A program made the translations under genes and the position numbers. Shown piece by piece: positions 35,074-43,301 of a stretch of DNA of 64,000 bases. The stretch is from positions 1 through 64,000 of the forward strand of contig JBAYMS010000005.1 of assembly GCA_041663425.1 (NCBI GenBank), in the 5' to 3' direction. The notes under the pieces were generated by a model. It was not told the origin of the DNA. It did no database searches and was given only the letters and a program-made list of their open reading frames with translations. This stretch comes from FEN-1322 sp041663425. GTDB lineage: Bacteria > Omnitrophota > Gorgyraeia > 2-01-FULL-45-10. How positions within the stretch are numbered: position 1 is the first letter of the stretch; each line of letters starts with the position of its first letter.

Positions 35074-35078
35074 AATAA

Positions 35079-35657
35079 TTAATAAGAAAGAATGCTGCTT
35101 AAAAACGATTCCTTAACCTTCTCAGCCGTAGCATTAGTTATGTAGAATAAACCTGCAAGCTTTCCGTCTTCGCAGGAACTCTTCTCTGCCTTAAATATTC
35201 CTGTCACGGTTACACGTTGAGAATAGGGCGGGTCCAAACGCACACCTTCTTTTAAGGTCACAAAAACACTATCAAATACAGTGGGCGCAGGCCCCCACGT
35301 ACAGCATGGGCAGCCAAACGCGTTCCTGGATATCGCAAAATTCTTTAACGGCTCATTCATGTAATATTGTTCACTTGGAATCAAGAGATTCCCCGTTAGT
35401 TTTACCATCTTACCGTTAAGCTTCAATATTTCGTCAGGGAAACCTGTTATATCTTCACCTTTCTTTTTCTTATCTGCATACTTCCTCGTCTGCTCCAACT
35501 GCTCAAAGGTCACGGTGTAAATTTCACCTGCTTTGCCTACGCTCGCTTCGGCAGCACTCGACATGCTAACGAAATCAATACGGCGCGGCCCAAAACCCCC
35601 ACTTACACTTATGACAACGATTATTAAAAGCGACAAAAAACAGACTTTTATCTTCAT
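35079..35657 (-). CDS. Secreted protein with CPCC motif, DUF3299-like
   Basis: 192 aa. Signal peptide at residues 1 to about 22. The mature part has a small OB-like beta domain (LNGKMVKLTGNLLIPSEQ) and a FGCPCCTWGPAPT segment, which resembles DUF3299-type proteins found next to ZnuA-like transporters. The Cys residues could bind metal or form a disulphide. It follows the TPR gene by 1 nt and is separated from znuA by the operator and promoter. Function unknown. Confidence 0.72.
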   Translation of the reverse strand: MKIKVCFLSLLIIVVISVSGGFGPRRIDFVSMSSAAEASVGKAGEIYTVTFEQLEQTRKYADKKKKGEDITGFPDEILKLNGKMVKLTGNLLIPSEQYYMNEPLKNFAISRNAFGCPCCTWGPAPTVFDSVFVTLKEGVRLDPPYSQRVTVTGIFKAEKSSCEDGKLAGLFYITNATAEKVKESFLSSILSY

Positions 35658-35658
35658 C

Positions 35659-36270
35659 TCACGTACCCTTGATTTTCAAAAGCTTGCCCTTCGCCTTTGC
35701 ATTGTCCGGATAAAATTTTAATGTCACATCTATGGCACGTTTCAATTCGGCAGCATTTCCCAGCCTTTCAAAGCATGTGATGAGCATTTCACAGGAAGAT
35801 CGATGATATGATATGAGACTTAACGTCACCTCATTTTCTTTGCCCATAGCTACAATATAGTTAAAGTGCTTTACCGCTGCATTAAAATCCTTATTCATCA
35901 CATAAATCATACCCAAACTGAAACGAGCTTTTCTGTTATCAGGGTTTATTCTGATTGCATCTTCATAAGTTTCTATCGCCTCCATGACATCACCCCTACC
36001 CTTATATGCGTAGCCAAGCCAATCCCAGGCGTCATCACTATTTTTATTCAAAAAAACGCATTTTTTGTATTGTCTTATGGCGTCATCATATAAAGGGTAG
36101 GCTACATACGCACAGGCTCTGTTAAAAATCTGCGTAAATAAAAATGGTTTTAACGCGACTAAACTTAAAAAAATAAAGATGGCGCTTAAGAACCATTTTT
36201 TCTTTAAGCTTATTAATGGCACATGGTCGTGCATATGCCCGCAAGCGCAATGCGGATTTTTTTCTGTCAT
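35659..36270 (-). CDS. TPR protein with Cys/His-rich N-terminus and one membrane anchor
   Basis: 203 aa. Residues 6-15 hold HCACGHMHDH, a likely metal-binding stretch, followed by one transmembrane helix (about 25-45). The rest is two or three TPR units (YDDAIRQYKKCVFLNKN, AWDWLGYAYKGRGDVMEAIETYEDAIR by its core GDVMEAIETYEDA). The His/Cys head would lie on the cytoplasmic side if the helix is N-in. It is in the fur-ccdA operon, so a role in metal handling is likely but unproven. Confidence 0.75.
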   Translation of the reverse strand: MTEKNPHCACGHMHDHVPLISLKKKWFLSAIFIFLSLVALKPFLFTQIFNRACAYVAYPLYDDAIRQYKKCVFLNKNSDDAWDWLGYAYKGRGDVMEAIETYEDAIRINPDNRKARFSLGMIYVMNKDFNAAVKHFNYIVAMGKENEVTLSLISYHRSSCEMLITCFERLGNAAELKRAIDVTLKFYPDNAKAKGKLLKIKGT

Positions 36271-36283
36271 TTACCCATCCCTG

Positions 36284-36976
36284 TTAAGCTATGATAAAAA
36301 AACATATTCCCAAAACTATAAGTACGTTTCCTGCTATAAACTTAATCCATTCTTCAGATTTTTCTATTTTTGGCGTAAGATATTTCAAAATTCCGGTCGA
36401 AGAACCTATCAGCAATATAGGAAAGCTCTGCCCTAAAGCAAAGCTGAAAAATATCATCAAAGAATACGCAAATGAACCCTTGAGGACAACAACGCTCGAT
36501 ATCACAAGCAGGACAGAGCTGCAGCACGGACAGGCAGGCATTTCGAGGAATGCGAAAACTACACCAAATAAAAATGCTCCCAGGTAACCTTTCTTTTTAA
36601 ATTTTTCAGTACTTATATCGGCATGTCGTTTAGGTCTTATTTCTATAAGGCCCGAAAAAAACAATCCGCTCACAATAAGAAAAATACCTAATAATCTATA
36701 GATTACCTTGCTTGCATTTATAAGTATCCCTGTAAAGTTCCCTATCATGCCGATAGAAATACCCAGCATTGTATAACTCACTATTAATCCCGCTACAAAA
36801 GATATGGTTATTAGGAATGCTTTCTTTTTGGAATGCGAAGCACCGGCGACATACCCTGAAATGACCGGAATCCTAACAAAAGTGCACGAACTCATAGAAG
36901 CGACGACACCGGCCCAGAAAACAATAAATATGGCCATAATAGGTGTATTAAGTATGATTTTTTCGATGGGTGGCAT
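36284..36976 (-). CDS. CcdA/DsbD-type membrane thiol carrier family protein
   Basis: 230 aa with six predicted helices in two repeats, the CcdA layout. The first-helix Cys is in SSCTFVRIP and the pair in the second half is MPACPCCSS, so the redox Cys pattern is altered from the usual single Cys per half. CcdA passes electrons from cytoplasmic thioredoxin to periplasmic partners. Here it lies between a Fur-family regulator and a Cys/His-rich TPR protein, so thiols of metal-binding proteins are plausible targets. It starts 10 nt after the regulator. Confidence 0.8.
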   Translation of the reverse strand: MPPIEKIILNTPIMAIFIVFWAGVVASMSSCTFVRIPVISGYVAGASHSKKKAFLITISFVAGLIVSYTMLGISIGMIGNFTGILINASKVIYRLLGIFLIVSGLFFSGLIEIRPKRHADISTEKFKKKGYLGAFLFGVVFAFLEMPACPCCSSVLLVISSVVVLKGSFAYSLMIFFSFALGQSFPILLIGSSTGILKYLTPKIEKSEEWIKFIAGNVLIVLGICFFIIA

Positions 36977-36986
36977 AATACGTTGT

Positions 36987-37394
36987 CTATCTACATTCTT
37001 TGCATAGCCCGTCGAGCTGCAAAAAATGATTCAGGATTTTAAATCCTCCTGACACTTTTTTATTGAAAAGATCGCAGTCTGGAAACTCGCCGATTTTGCC
37101 GCACTTTACACAGATTATATGATGGTGGTGCGCATCTTTCTTCGCTCCGCAAAGCGCATAATAAAGTCTTCTATCAGGCCTCATCACTTTAAGAAGAATG
37201 CCTATATCGCATAACTCTTCCAAATTGCGGTATACGGAAGGCAGGCTCGCTTTTTTAAATTCTTTCTTTATTAAGGAAAATATCTCGTCAGGGCTCAAAT
37301 ACCGTTTTTCATCTAAAAACAGCCTTATCACCGCTTTTCTTTTAGGCGTACATTTAAGTTTATTTATTTTTAATTTCTTAAGAAACTCCTCCAC
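36987..37394 (-). CDS. Fur-family metalloregulator (candidate Zur)
   Basis: 135 aa from a GTG at 37394 preceded by GGAGG with an 8-nt gap. N-terminal winged helix (SLPSVYRNLEELCDIGILL is the recognition region by its core PSVYRNLEEL), then HHHHIICVKCGKIGEF and a terminal CKEC: Cys95, Cys98, Cys131 and Cys134 form the structural zinc site and the His run belongs to the sensing site. Fur, Zur, Mur and PerR cannot be separated by motif alone; the shared operator with znuA favours Zur. Confidence 0.9.
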   Translation of the reverse strand: MEEFLKKLKINKLKCTPKRKAVIRLFLDEKRYLSPDEIFSLIKKEFKKASLPSVYRNLEELCDIGILLKVMRPDRRLYYALCGAKKDAHHHHIICVKCGKIGEFPDCDLFNKKVSGGFKILNHFLQLDGLCKECR

Positions 37395-37407
37395 TATATA
37401 TCCTCCT

Positions 37408-37430
37408 ATATAGAAACTATTTCTGTTTAT
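37408..37430. promoter_or_regulatory. Operator upstream of the fur-family gene, similar to the znuA site
   Basis: Core TAGAAAC-TA-TTTCTG with AT-rich flanks, matching the znuA palindrome at 19 of 23 positions. It lies between a TAAAAT -10-like box (with TTCCAA 17 nt upstream) and the ribosome site, so autoregulation is likely. Confidence 0.7.
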
Positions 37431-37489
37431 TTTACCACAGGAATAAATGCTTTGGAATAATTAATTCGACATATCGACCTAGAAACCGG

Positions 37490-38572
37490 TTATTTCTTCA
37501 GGAAGGAAAGACTGTTACGGAAAATTATATCGCTCAGGTCCATGGTATTGATGCGGGTTTTTATACTTGAGTCTGCGGAAGTGGCAGTTATGATATCTTT
37601 GTCTTTCGCCCATGGTAAATTATCAACGGTCAGTCCGAGGAAAGATATTTTTTTAAGGACATCATAAATTATAGGTGTGAACAAGCGGACATTGCTTCCT
37701 GAAAAAATTATGTCGTCAAGGCCTCCCATGACCGATATTCCTTCCCCTATATACTTCATTATCTGCGCGCGATAAATATCGAATGCCAGATCGACCTTTG
37801 CGTCCTTGCCGCGAAGCTTAAGCATCTCGTTTAATCCGATATTATAACCGGTCAGTCCAACAAACCCACTCTCATTCTTCAGCATTTCATCTATTTTATA
37901 TATAGAAAAATTATGGACGTTCATAAGATAAAAGACTATTCCGGGGTCCATATCCCCGCACGATGTTCTGGACATAACCCCTTCGAGCGGCGTATACCCC
38001 AGGCTGACGGACAGGGGTTTCCGGTTGTGAACAGCACACACGGTAGTCTGCTTATCAAATACTATAGAAACGCCTTTACTGCTGACGGAAAGCATATCAG
38101 CATTGGCGGAATGGAATATGCCGTGAAAACCCCATTTTTTTATTTTGTTGTCTTCTGAATACTTAAATGGCATAGCATAATATTTCTCTTCGTCGGGAAG
38201 GCTCAGGAAAAATGATGTTTCAAAAAATGCTATCAAGGGAATATCTTTAAATACTGCGCGGAAATTTTTCAGCATATGAGATATCGGCGGCACATAGAAA
38301 GGAAACAGGTCTGTAAGTTTTTCAAAACGCGTAAAAAACCTTGAATCTATAATTGCCGGACCGGCAAAATAATCGCCGCCGAACAATATCCTGAAAGAGA
38401 CAGCCCTTATCCTGCTCCTGCCCGCAATGTCACGGATATATTTTACAAGCGCCGCATCGCTGCGCACCTCTTCCATGTCTTTAACATGATCTGAGGCAGA
38501 GATGCTGCCATGCACTTCTTTAAAGGAACGGATCTTTATCTGCTTTAAATCGCAATCTATTACCAGGATCAT
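37490..38572 (-). CDS. Degenerate acetate kinase paralogue (probable pseudoenzyme)
   Basis: 360 aa, shorter than acetate kinase (about 400). It keeps the fold markers FFETSFFLSLPDEEKYYAMP, WGFHGIFHS (the catalytic His), LEGVMSRTSCGDMDPG and LTGYNIGLNEM, but the N-terminal NCGSSSLKY phosphate loop is absent, the catalytic Asp is Glu (FET for FDT), the arginine of the TRCGD motif is Ser (TSCGD) and the C-terminal DEE metal site is missing. Loss of several key residues together suggests a regulatory or structural role. It overlaps the active copy by 4 nt. Confidence 0.85.
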   Translation of the reverse strand: MILVIDCDLKQIKIRSFKEVHGSISASDHVKDMEEVRSDAALVKYIRDIAGRSRIRAVSFRILFGGDYFAGPAIIDSRFFTRFEKLTDLFPFYVPPISHMLKNFRAVFKDIPLIAFFETSFFLSLPDEEKYYAMPFKYSEDNKIKKWGFHGIFHSANADMLSVSSKGVSIVFDKQTTVCAVHNRKPLSVSLGYTPLEGVMSRTSCGDMDPGIVFYLMNVHNFSIYKIDEMLKNESGFVGLTGYNIGLNEMLKLRGKDAKVDLAFDIYRAQIMKYIGEGISVMGGLDDIIFSGSNVRLFTPIIYDVLKKISFLGLTVDNLPWAKDKDIITATSADSSIKTRINTMDLSDIIFRNSLSFLKK

Positions 38573-39795
38573 ATTCTTGCCGACTCCTTATAAGCTTCCC
38601 GCGCTATCATAATCTCTTCATCCGTAGGGATCACCAGGATTTTGGTTTCAGAAGCAGGAGACGATATCTCATATATACCGTCTTTATACTGCGTATTCCT
38701 TTTCTCATCGATGTCCGGCCCTAAGAATCGCATATTCCTGCAAATGCTGCGGCGAAGAAGGGATGAACCCACCCCCAGCGAATCCGTAAATATCAGAATA
38801 TCCGCTTTTTTAAGTATCAGAGTATAAAACCCTATATACGCCCTCACCCTGCGCACATACATATCAAATGTAACCTTGGCCTGCTTATCTTTATCTATAC
38901 CGCCAATGACATCTCTCAGGTCGGATGAAGAGCTAAACATCCCCAGGATCCCGCTCTTATTGTTCAATATACTTTCAGCTTCTTCCGATGAAAAACTTTC
39001 TTTAAACATTATGTAAAATACCGCTCCCGGATCTATGTCGCCGCAGCGCGTATTCATCATAAGGCCTTCCAGGGGCGTAAATCCCATAGAGCTATTTATA
39101 GACTTTCCGTAATCTATAGCACAAACACTTGATCCGCCAGTGCCCAGATGACAACTTATTATCTTCTGCTGTGTCCGGTCCTTATTTAGAAACTTGCACG
39201 CCTCCTCCATAACATACCTGTGAGATATTCCATGAAAACCTATTTTTTTTATTCCATATTTTTTTGCAACCTTTTGCGGCATCGCATAGGTAGCAAATTC
39301 CGGCGGGATGGTCTTATGAAACGCCGTATCAAAAACTACGTACTGACTTATCCTTGCGTATTCACTATGACAAAATTCAATAAGCCCATAGGATATCGGA
39401 TTGTGTATTGCCGCAAGCGGCAGCGTCTCTTTAAGCTTGTTCAGAACAGTCCTGTCAACTTTTACGGATTTAGTAAAAAACGTGCCGGGATGAACATATC
39501 TGTGGGCAAAAGCATCAAATCGGATATCTTTATTTTTTTTCGCATCACAAGCTATCATCTCAAGAACTTTTTTAAGCGCGGATGAATGGTCCGGCAAGGA
39601 TGCCTCAACGATCCTTTTTTTGCCCATAACATAATGAGTGATAAGGGACGGTCCTTTGGTTTTAATACCGACTCTCTCAGCTTCACCGCGGACAAGCTCC
39701 GCCCCGCCGGGCATCCTCAGGATCTTATATTTTAAAGATGAGCTCCCGCAATTAAGCACAAGAATATTTGCGACGGGACAATCTTTATATTTCAT
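38569..39795 (-). CDS. ackA: Acetate kinase
   Basis: About 408 aa from the ATG at 39795 with GGAG 5 nt upstream; a TTG at 39810 is also open. Makes ATP and acetate from acetyl phosphate. Catalytic features intact: ILVLNCGSSSLKYKIL, FAHRYVHPG, FDTAFHKTIP, IGFHGISHRY, MNTRCGDIDPG and the C-terminal PTDEEIMIA. The start overlaps the upstream peptidase by 11 nt. No phosphotransacetylase gene is next to it. Followed by a degenerate paralogue. Confidence 0.95.
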   Translation of the reverse strand: MKYKDCPVANILVLNCGSSSLKYKILRMPGGAELVRGEAERVGIKTKGPSLITHYVMGKKRIVEASLPDHSSALKKVLEMIACDAKKNKDIRFDAFAHRYVHPGTFFTKSVKVDRTVLNKLKETLPLAAIHNPISYGLIEFCHSEYARISQYVVFDTAFHKTIPPEFATYAMPQKVAKKYGIKKIGFHGISHRYVMEEACKFLNKDRTQQKIISCHLGTGGSSVCAIDYGKSINSSMGFTPLEGLMMNTRCGDIDPGAVFYIMFKESFSSEEAESILNNKSGILGMFSSSSDLRDVIGGIDKDKQAKVTFDMYVRRVRAYIGFYTLILKKADILIFTDSLGVGSSLLRRSICRNMRFLGPDIDEKRNTQYKDGIYEISSPASETKILVIPTDEEIMIAREAYKESARI

Positions 39796-41002
39796 CCGAG
39801 CTCCAGCCAAAAGTAGGCATACCTATATTCCTTTGGACAATCAGCGCCTGTCCATAAGACGCTCTTTCGATCCGGTCGGTGCCAAGCAAATCCGGCTCAG
39901 TATCGCCTGCGTCTTCCAGTCCGGCGCCAAATCCTATAGTTGGTATTTTAAGTTTTGCGTAAGTGTATGAACCTTCCGTGATCAGCTTCTTCCAATACCC
40001 AAATTCGGACTTAAAGCCATTTTCCTTCAGGCACTTAAGCGACTCCAGGGCAAAAGGTTCATGGCTCTCCATAGACCATGGCTTAGATTCTTTCTCTGAC
40101 AGAAGCTCCATACCCGTATAGGTTTTAACCCTTTCCCGGGCGAGGAGAGTATTGACGGTAACATCTGCCTGAGTCTTATAAACACTCTTGGCTATAGTTT
40201 TGGCTTTATCCAGAACAAAGTCCCTGCTCTCCTCCGGAATGAACACCCTGTCAACAACTACCCTGAATTCATTTACCTCATCCTGCGGATGGTATCCGCT
40301 GTAACGCACATCTTTTATCCTAAGGCCGGAACGGCCCAGATTCAGATCGCTCGGCAATTCTTTCGACACTTTCTCAAGTTCACTTATAAGAGGGAACATC
40401 GTTCCGAGCATATTCATCCCGCGGTTTTCAAGAAAACTCTCATTCAGCCTTCCCCTCACCACTATCTCGTATTCCATCCTCCCCTTGTGGCCGAGGTTAA
40501 CATTAAATCCTGTAGGCTCACAAAGGATAACGCCTTTGATTTTCTTTATCTGATTCTTAAGAAAATCGTCAAAAAGATATTTAACGCCGGAATCACAGCT
40601 TTCATGCCTCGGCACGCAGCATACTATCAGGTCGCCTGTCAACGGCAGCATCGAATTTTTTATCAATGCTCCGGCATAAACGCTCGAAACAATACCTGCT
40701 TTAAATCTTGCCATGCCGTTGTCATCAAGGCCTTCCAGTTTTTGCTGATTCTTCGTCATGGCGTCAATGTGCGACACCATCACGACGGAAGCCTTGTTAC
40801 CGTAACCTTTTATGATACCTATCAGGTTGCCTGCCTTATCTTTAGTAACTTTATCGAACGCCAGCTCTTTCATCTCGGCGGAGACAATATCAGCAAACTC
40901 GCCCATGCTCGTATTGTCAACCCTGATGCCGGATATCTTCTTTTTAAATTTATCCATTGGCTTTTTAAGGCCTTTTGCTTTCTGCTTCATCAACTCTTTC
41001 AC
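39785..41002 (-). CDS. M20-family metallopeptidase/amidohydrolase
   Basis: 405 aa from a GTG at 41002 with GGAGGT 7 nt upstream. Zinc-site order fits M20: VVMVSHIDA (first His and Asp), GLDDNGMARFKAG (bridging Asp region), CCVPRHESCDSG (general base Glu), ILCEPTGFNVNLGHKGR, and a late GFGAGLEDAGDTEPD. These blocks match YgeY/ArgE/DapE-type enzymes that hydrolyse N-acyl or peptide bonds. The substrate is unknown. It heads an operon with ackA, 76 nt after the XRE-cupin regulator. Confidence 0.87.
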   Translation of the reverse strand: MKELMKQKAKGLKKPMDKFKKKISGIRVDNTSMGEFADIVSAEMKELAFDKVTKDKAGNLIGIIKGYGNKASVVMVSHIDAMTKNQQKLEGLDDNGMARFKAGIVSSVYAGALIKNSMLPLTGDLIVCCVPRHESCDSGVKYLFDDFLKNQIKKIKGVILCEPTGFNVNLGHKGRMEYEIVVRGRLNESFLENRGMNMLGTMFPLISELEKVSKELPSDLNLGRSGLRIKDVRYSGYHPQDEVNEFRVVVDRVFIPEESRDFVLDKAKTIAKSVYKTQADVTVNTLLARERVKTYTGMELLSEKESKPWSMESHEPFALESLKCLKENGFKSEFGYWKKLITEGSYTYAKLKIPTIGFGAGLEDAGDTEPDLLGTDRIERASYGQALIVQRNIGMPTFGWSSDEI

Positions 41003-41028
41003 AACACACCTCCAGTTTGTTATTTGCT

Positions 41029-41045
41029 AGTTAACACTATTAACT
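41029..41045. promoter_or_regulatory. Short inverted repeat before the peptidase-ackA operon
   Basis: AGTTAA-CACTA-TTAACT in the 76-nt gap between the XRE-cupin gene and the peptidase GTG. A possible operator for the adjacent regulator, though AT-rich repeats of this size arise by chance. Confidence 0.4.
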
Positions 41046-41078
41046 ATTAATTAACATTTTCTCCAAAAAAAATGCCTT

Positions 41079-41630
41079 TTAGAATGTCGGGGGCGTTACA
41101 ACCCAGACAGCTTCCGCTTCATCTTTACCTATATTCTTAAAAGCATGCGGAACGCTTGAATTAAAATATATACTATCCCCCTTCTTTAATATATAAACCG
41201 TGCTGTTGAGCATAACCTCGATCGAACCCTTAAGCACTAAGACAAATTCCTGGCCAAAATGCCTGTAGGAACTTGCTCCGGATGTGGCGCCTTCTTTAAG
41301 TTTAAAGAGAAGGGGTTCCATCTGTTTATTAGGATCGCGTGATGTCAGAAGATAGAGATTTATACCTTTGCCGGCTTCCTGCATAGATTTTCGCTCTTCC
41401 GCCTTTACCACCGGACTCTCCTCCGACTTCTGAGCCTCGCCTATTAAATTGCCTATAGTCGTAGAAAGCGTATCGGATATGCTCTTCAAGGTAGCCAGAG
41501 ATGGTGAAGCTTTGCCGCTTTCAACCTGCGATAAAAAACTGGCGCTTATATCAAGCTTCTTGGCCAGCGCACGGAGTGTCAGCCCCTGCTCTTCTCTTAA
41601 CCTTTTTATATTCACACCTACGATCTTCAT
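41079..41630 (-). CDS. XRE-family regulator with C-terminal cupin domain
   Basis: 183 aa. N-terminal HTH (IKRLREEQGLTLRALAKKL, then SASFLSQVESGKASPSLAT) and a C-terminal cupin (YRHFGQEFVLVLKGSIEV, GDSIYFNSSVPHAFKN) that binds a small effector. PuuR-like proteins of this architecture control amine and amino-acid metabolism. It is first in line with the M20 peptidase and ackA, the probable targets. A consensus promoter with an inverted repeat over its -10 box precedes it. Confidence 0.93.
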   Translation of the reverse strand: MKIVGVNIKRLREEQGLTLRALAKKLDISASFLSQVESGKASPSLATLKSISDTLSTTIGNLIGEAQKSEESPVVKAEERKSMQEAGKGINLYLLTSRDPNKQMEPLLFKLKEGATSGASSYRHFGQEFVLVLKGSIEVMLNSTVYILKKGDSIYFNSSVPHAFKNIGKDEAEAVWVVTPPTF

Positions 41631-41643
41631 ATTTTCCTTTTTG

Positions 41644-41675
41644 GATAGTATAAACTATCAGCAACTTCTTGTCAA
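41644..41675 (-). promoter_or_regulatory. Consensus promoter of the XRE-cupin gene with palindromic operator
   Basis: On the minus strand TTGACA (41675-41670), 17-nt spacer, TATACT (41652-41647). An inverted repeat GATAGT-ATAA-ACTATC (41644-41659) covers the -10 box, the usual layout for autorepression by an XRE protein. Confidence 0.75.
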
Positions 41676-41725
41676 GTATTATTTAACAAAAGTAGTTATT
41701 GTTAATTCAGGCTTAACACGGCAAA

Positions 41726-42565
41726 TTATCGGTTTAGATAGCTCCCAGCCATATACGAACTACGCACATACGGCCCGCTCTCGACATGCGAGAAGCCCAG
41801 CTCTTTGGCCTTCTCTTTGTATTGTTCAAATTTTTCCGGCCTGATATATTCTTTGACCGGATAATGGCGTTTGCTTGGAGCAAGATATTGTCCGATACTT
41901 AAAAAATCACATCCTGCACGGCGCAGATCCTTCATCGACAAATACACTTCTTCCTCTTTCTCACCCAGACCCAGCATAATACCGGATTTTGTCTTCATAT
42001 CCGGAGATATATTTTTAATTATACGCAGAACCTCTATAGAACGTTTATAATCCGCGCCCTGATGAACTGACGCATATAAAGAAGGTATGGTTTCTATATT
42101 GTGAGCTATGATGTCCGGGGCAGCTTTTACAACAGCCTCAAGACTGGACTTTAAAAGTTTAAAATCAGGTATCAATATTTCAATGGTAACGCCGGGCGAT
42201 CTTTTGCGGACTGAGACCACAGTATCTGCAAATATGGCGGCTCCACCGTCCGGAAGGTCATCGCGCGTGACGCTTGTGATAACAACGTGCTTTAAAGAAA
42301 AATGCGCTGCGGCATCGGCTACTCTTTTTGGTTCTTCCGGATCGGGAGGAAGGGGTTTGCTTTTATCTATATTGCAGAAACTGCACATCCTTGTGCAATG
42401 CTTACCCAATATAAGAAAAGTCGCTTCATTACGGCCGAAGCATTCGCCGGCATTCGGACACATCGCCTGTTCGCAGACAGTTTCAACCCGCAAGGCACGC
42501 AGGGCTTTCTTCATCTGGGAATATGTCTTAAGATCTATTTTTTTATTTAACCATTCCGGCTTCAT
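41726..42565 (-). CDS. lipA: Lipoyl synthase
   Basis: 279 aa from the ATG at 42565, which gives the family start KPEWL; an upstream frame to 42601 is longer than needed. Inserts two sulfurs into octanoyl chains on GcvH or E2. Auxiliary cluster Cys31, Cys36 and Cys42 (CEQAMCPNAGEC) and radical SAM Cys57, Cys61 and Cys64 (CTRMCSFC) are present, as is a C-terminal RSSYMAG serine ligand. It overlaps the ligase gene by 23 nt, ending the glycine cleavage operon. Confidence 0.97.
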   Translation of the reverse strand: MKPEWLNKKIDLKTYSQMKKALRALRVETVCEQAMCPNAGECFGRNEATFLILGKHCTRMCSFCNIDKSKPLPPDPEEPKRVADAAAHFSLKHVVITSVTRDDLPDGGAAIFADTVVSVRKRSPGVTIEILIPDFKLLKSSLEAVVKAAPDIIAHNIETIPSLYASVHQGADYKRSIEVLRIIKNISPDMKTKSGIMLGLGEKEEEVYLSMKDLRRAGCDFLSIGQYLAPSKRHYPVKEYIRPEKFEQYKEKAKELGFSHVESGPYVRSSYMAGSYLNR

Positions 42566-43289
42566 ATGACGATCCGTCTTCCTCGATAAATTTAACATCA
42601 AATGTTACAGCAAAAGCATCGATCAGTTTTTGTTCCAGAATATTTTTGTCCGGAACTTTTACAAGCTCCTGGGCGAGCGTAGTAACATGTCTGTAAATAT
42701 CATCCGGCAGCCCCTTAACATAACGTCCCATGGCAGACCAGTCAATACTGCATGGAATAGAGCCATGCTGGAATATCGCCTGCCTTGTCCTTTTCTGAGC
42801 GTTGCCGCCGATCTTTTTTTCTTTTATCACTATATCGTATTTTTCATGCGATGCGCTGCAAAGTTCGTGGGGAACGCTTTTATCTTTAAAATCCGGCGCT
42901 TCACAAGCGAAAGATGCGCTAAGCCCTATCGTATTGTAAAATTTAATAAGAAAAGCGCAGATCTCACGGTACGAAACGAGTGCGCTTGCAGGCTCACCTA
43001 CATCGGCTTTACCGCAGGCAAAACTATAGGTTATCTCATCATTATGGAACAAGACCCCGCCTCCGGTCATCCTGCCGGCAATACCTACCCCGTTACGTTC
43101 ACAGCATTTAACATCGATTTCAGATTCCGGTTTTTGCGATGCTCCGAAGGTAAATGAGGGCTCAGCCCATGCATATACACGGAATACGGGAATAGCATCT
43201 TTCAGGTAACGGGCGAATATGGCAGCATCAAGCGCCATGTTATAGGAAGCGCTCGCCTGAGGAGAGCGGATGAGACGGAATGTTTTCAT
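42543..43289 (-). CDS. Lipoate-protein ligase / octanoyltransferase family (LplA/LipM-like)
   Basis: 248 aa, biotin/lipoate ligase A/B fold. Motifs: RVYAWAEPSFTFGASQK, RMTGGGVLFHNDEITYS (the RRxxGGGxxxHD-like block) and KIGGNAQKRTRQAIFQHGSI with the catalytic-type Lys. Without the C-terminal domain of full LplA, it could be an octanoyltransferase of the LipM type working with lipA. It follows gcvPB and modifies GcvH at Lys63. Confidence 0.9.
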   Translation of the reverse strand: MKTFRLIRSPQASASYNMALDAAIFARYLKDAIPVFRVYAWAEPSFTFGASQKPESEIDVKCCERNGVGIAGRMTGGGVLFHNDEITYSFACGKADVGEPASALVSYREICAFLIKFYNTIGLSASFACEAPDFKDKSVPHELCSASHEKYDIVIKEKKIGGNAQKRTRQAIFQHGSIPCSIDWSAMGRYVKGLPDDIYRHVTTLAQELVKVPDKNILEQKLIDAFAVTFDVKFIEEDGSSYEAGMVK

Positions 43290-43301
43290 GCTTTTATCGT
43301 A

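Noticed and set aside
35079..36976. Cytochrome c maturation cluster
   Set aside because: Only the CcdA-like protein fits; no CcmF/ResB or c-type cytochrome is present, and metal control is clearer.
40289..41050. Plus-strand 253-codon frame opposite the M20 peptidase
   Set aside because: The minus frame carries the zinc-binding motif order; the plus frame shows no family features.
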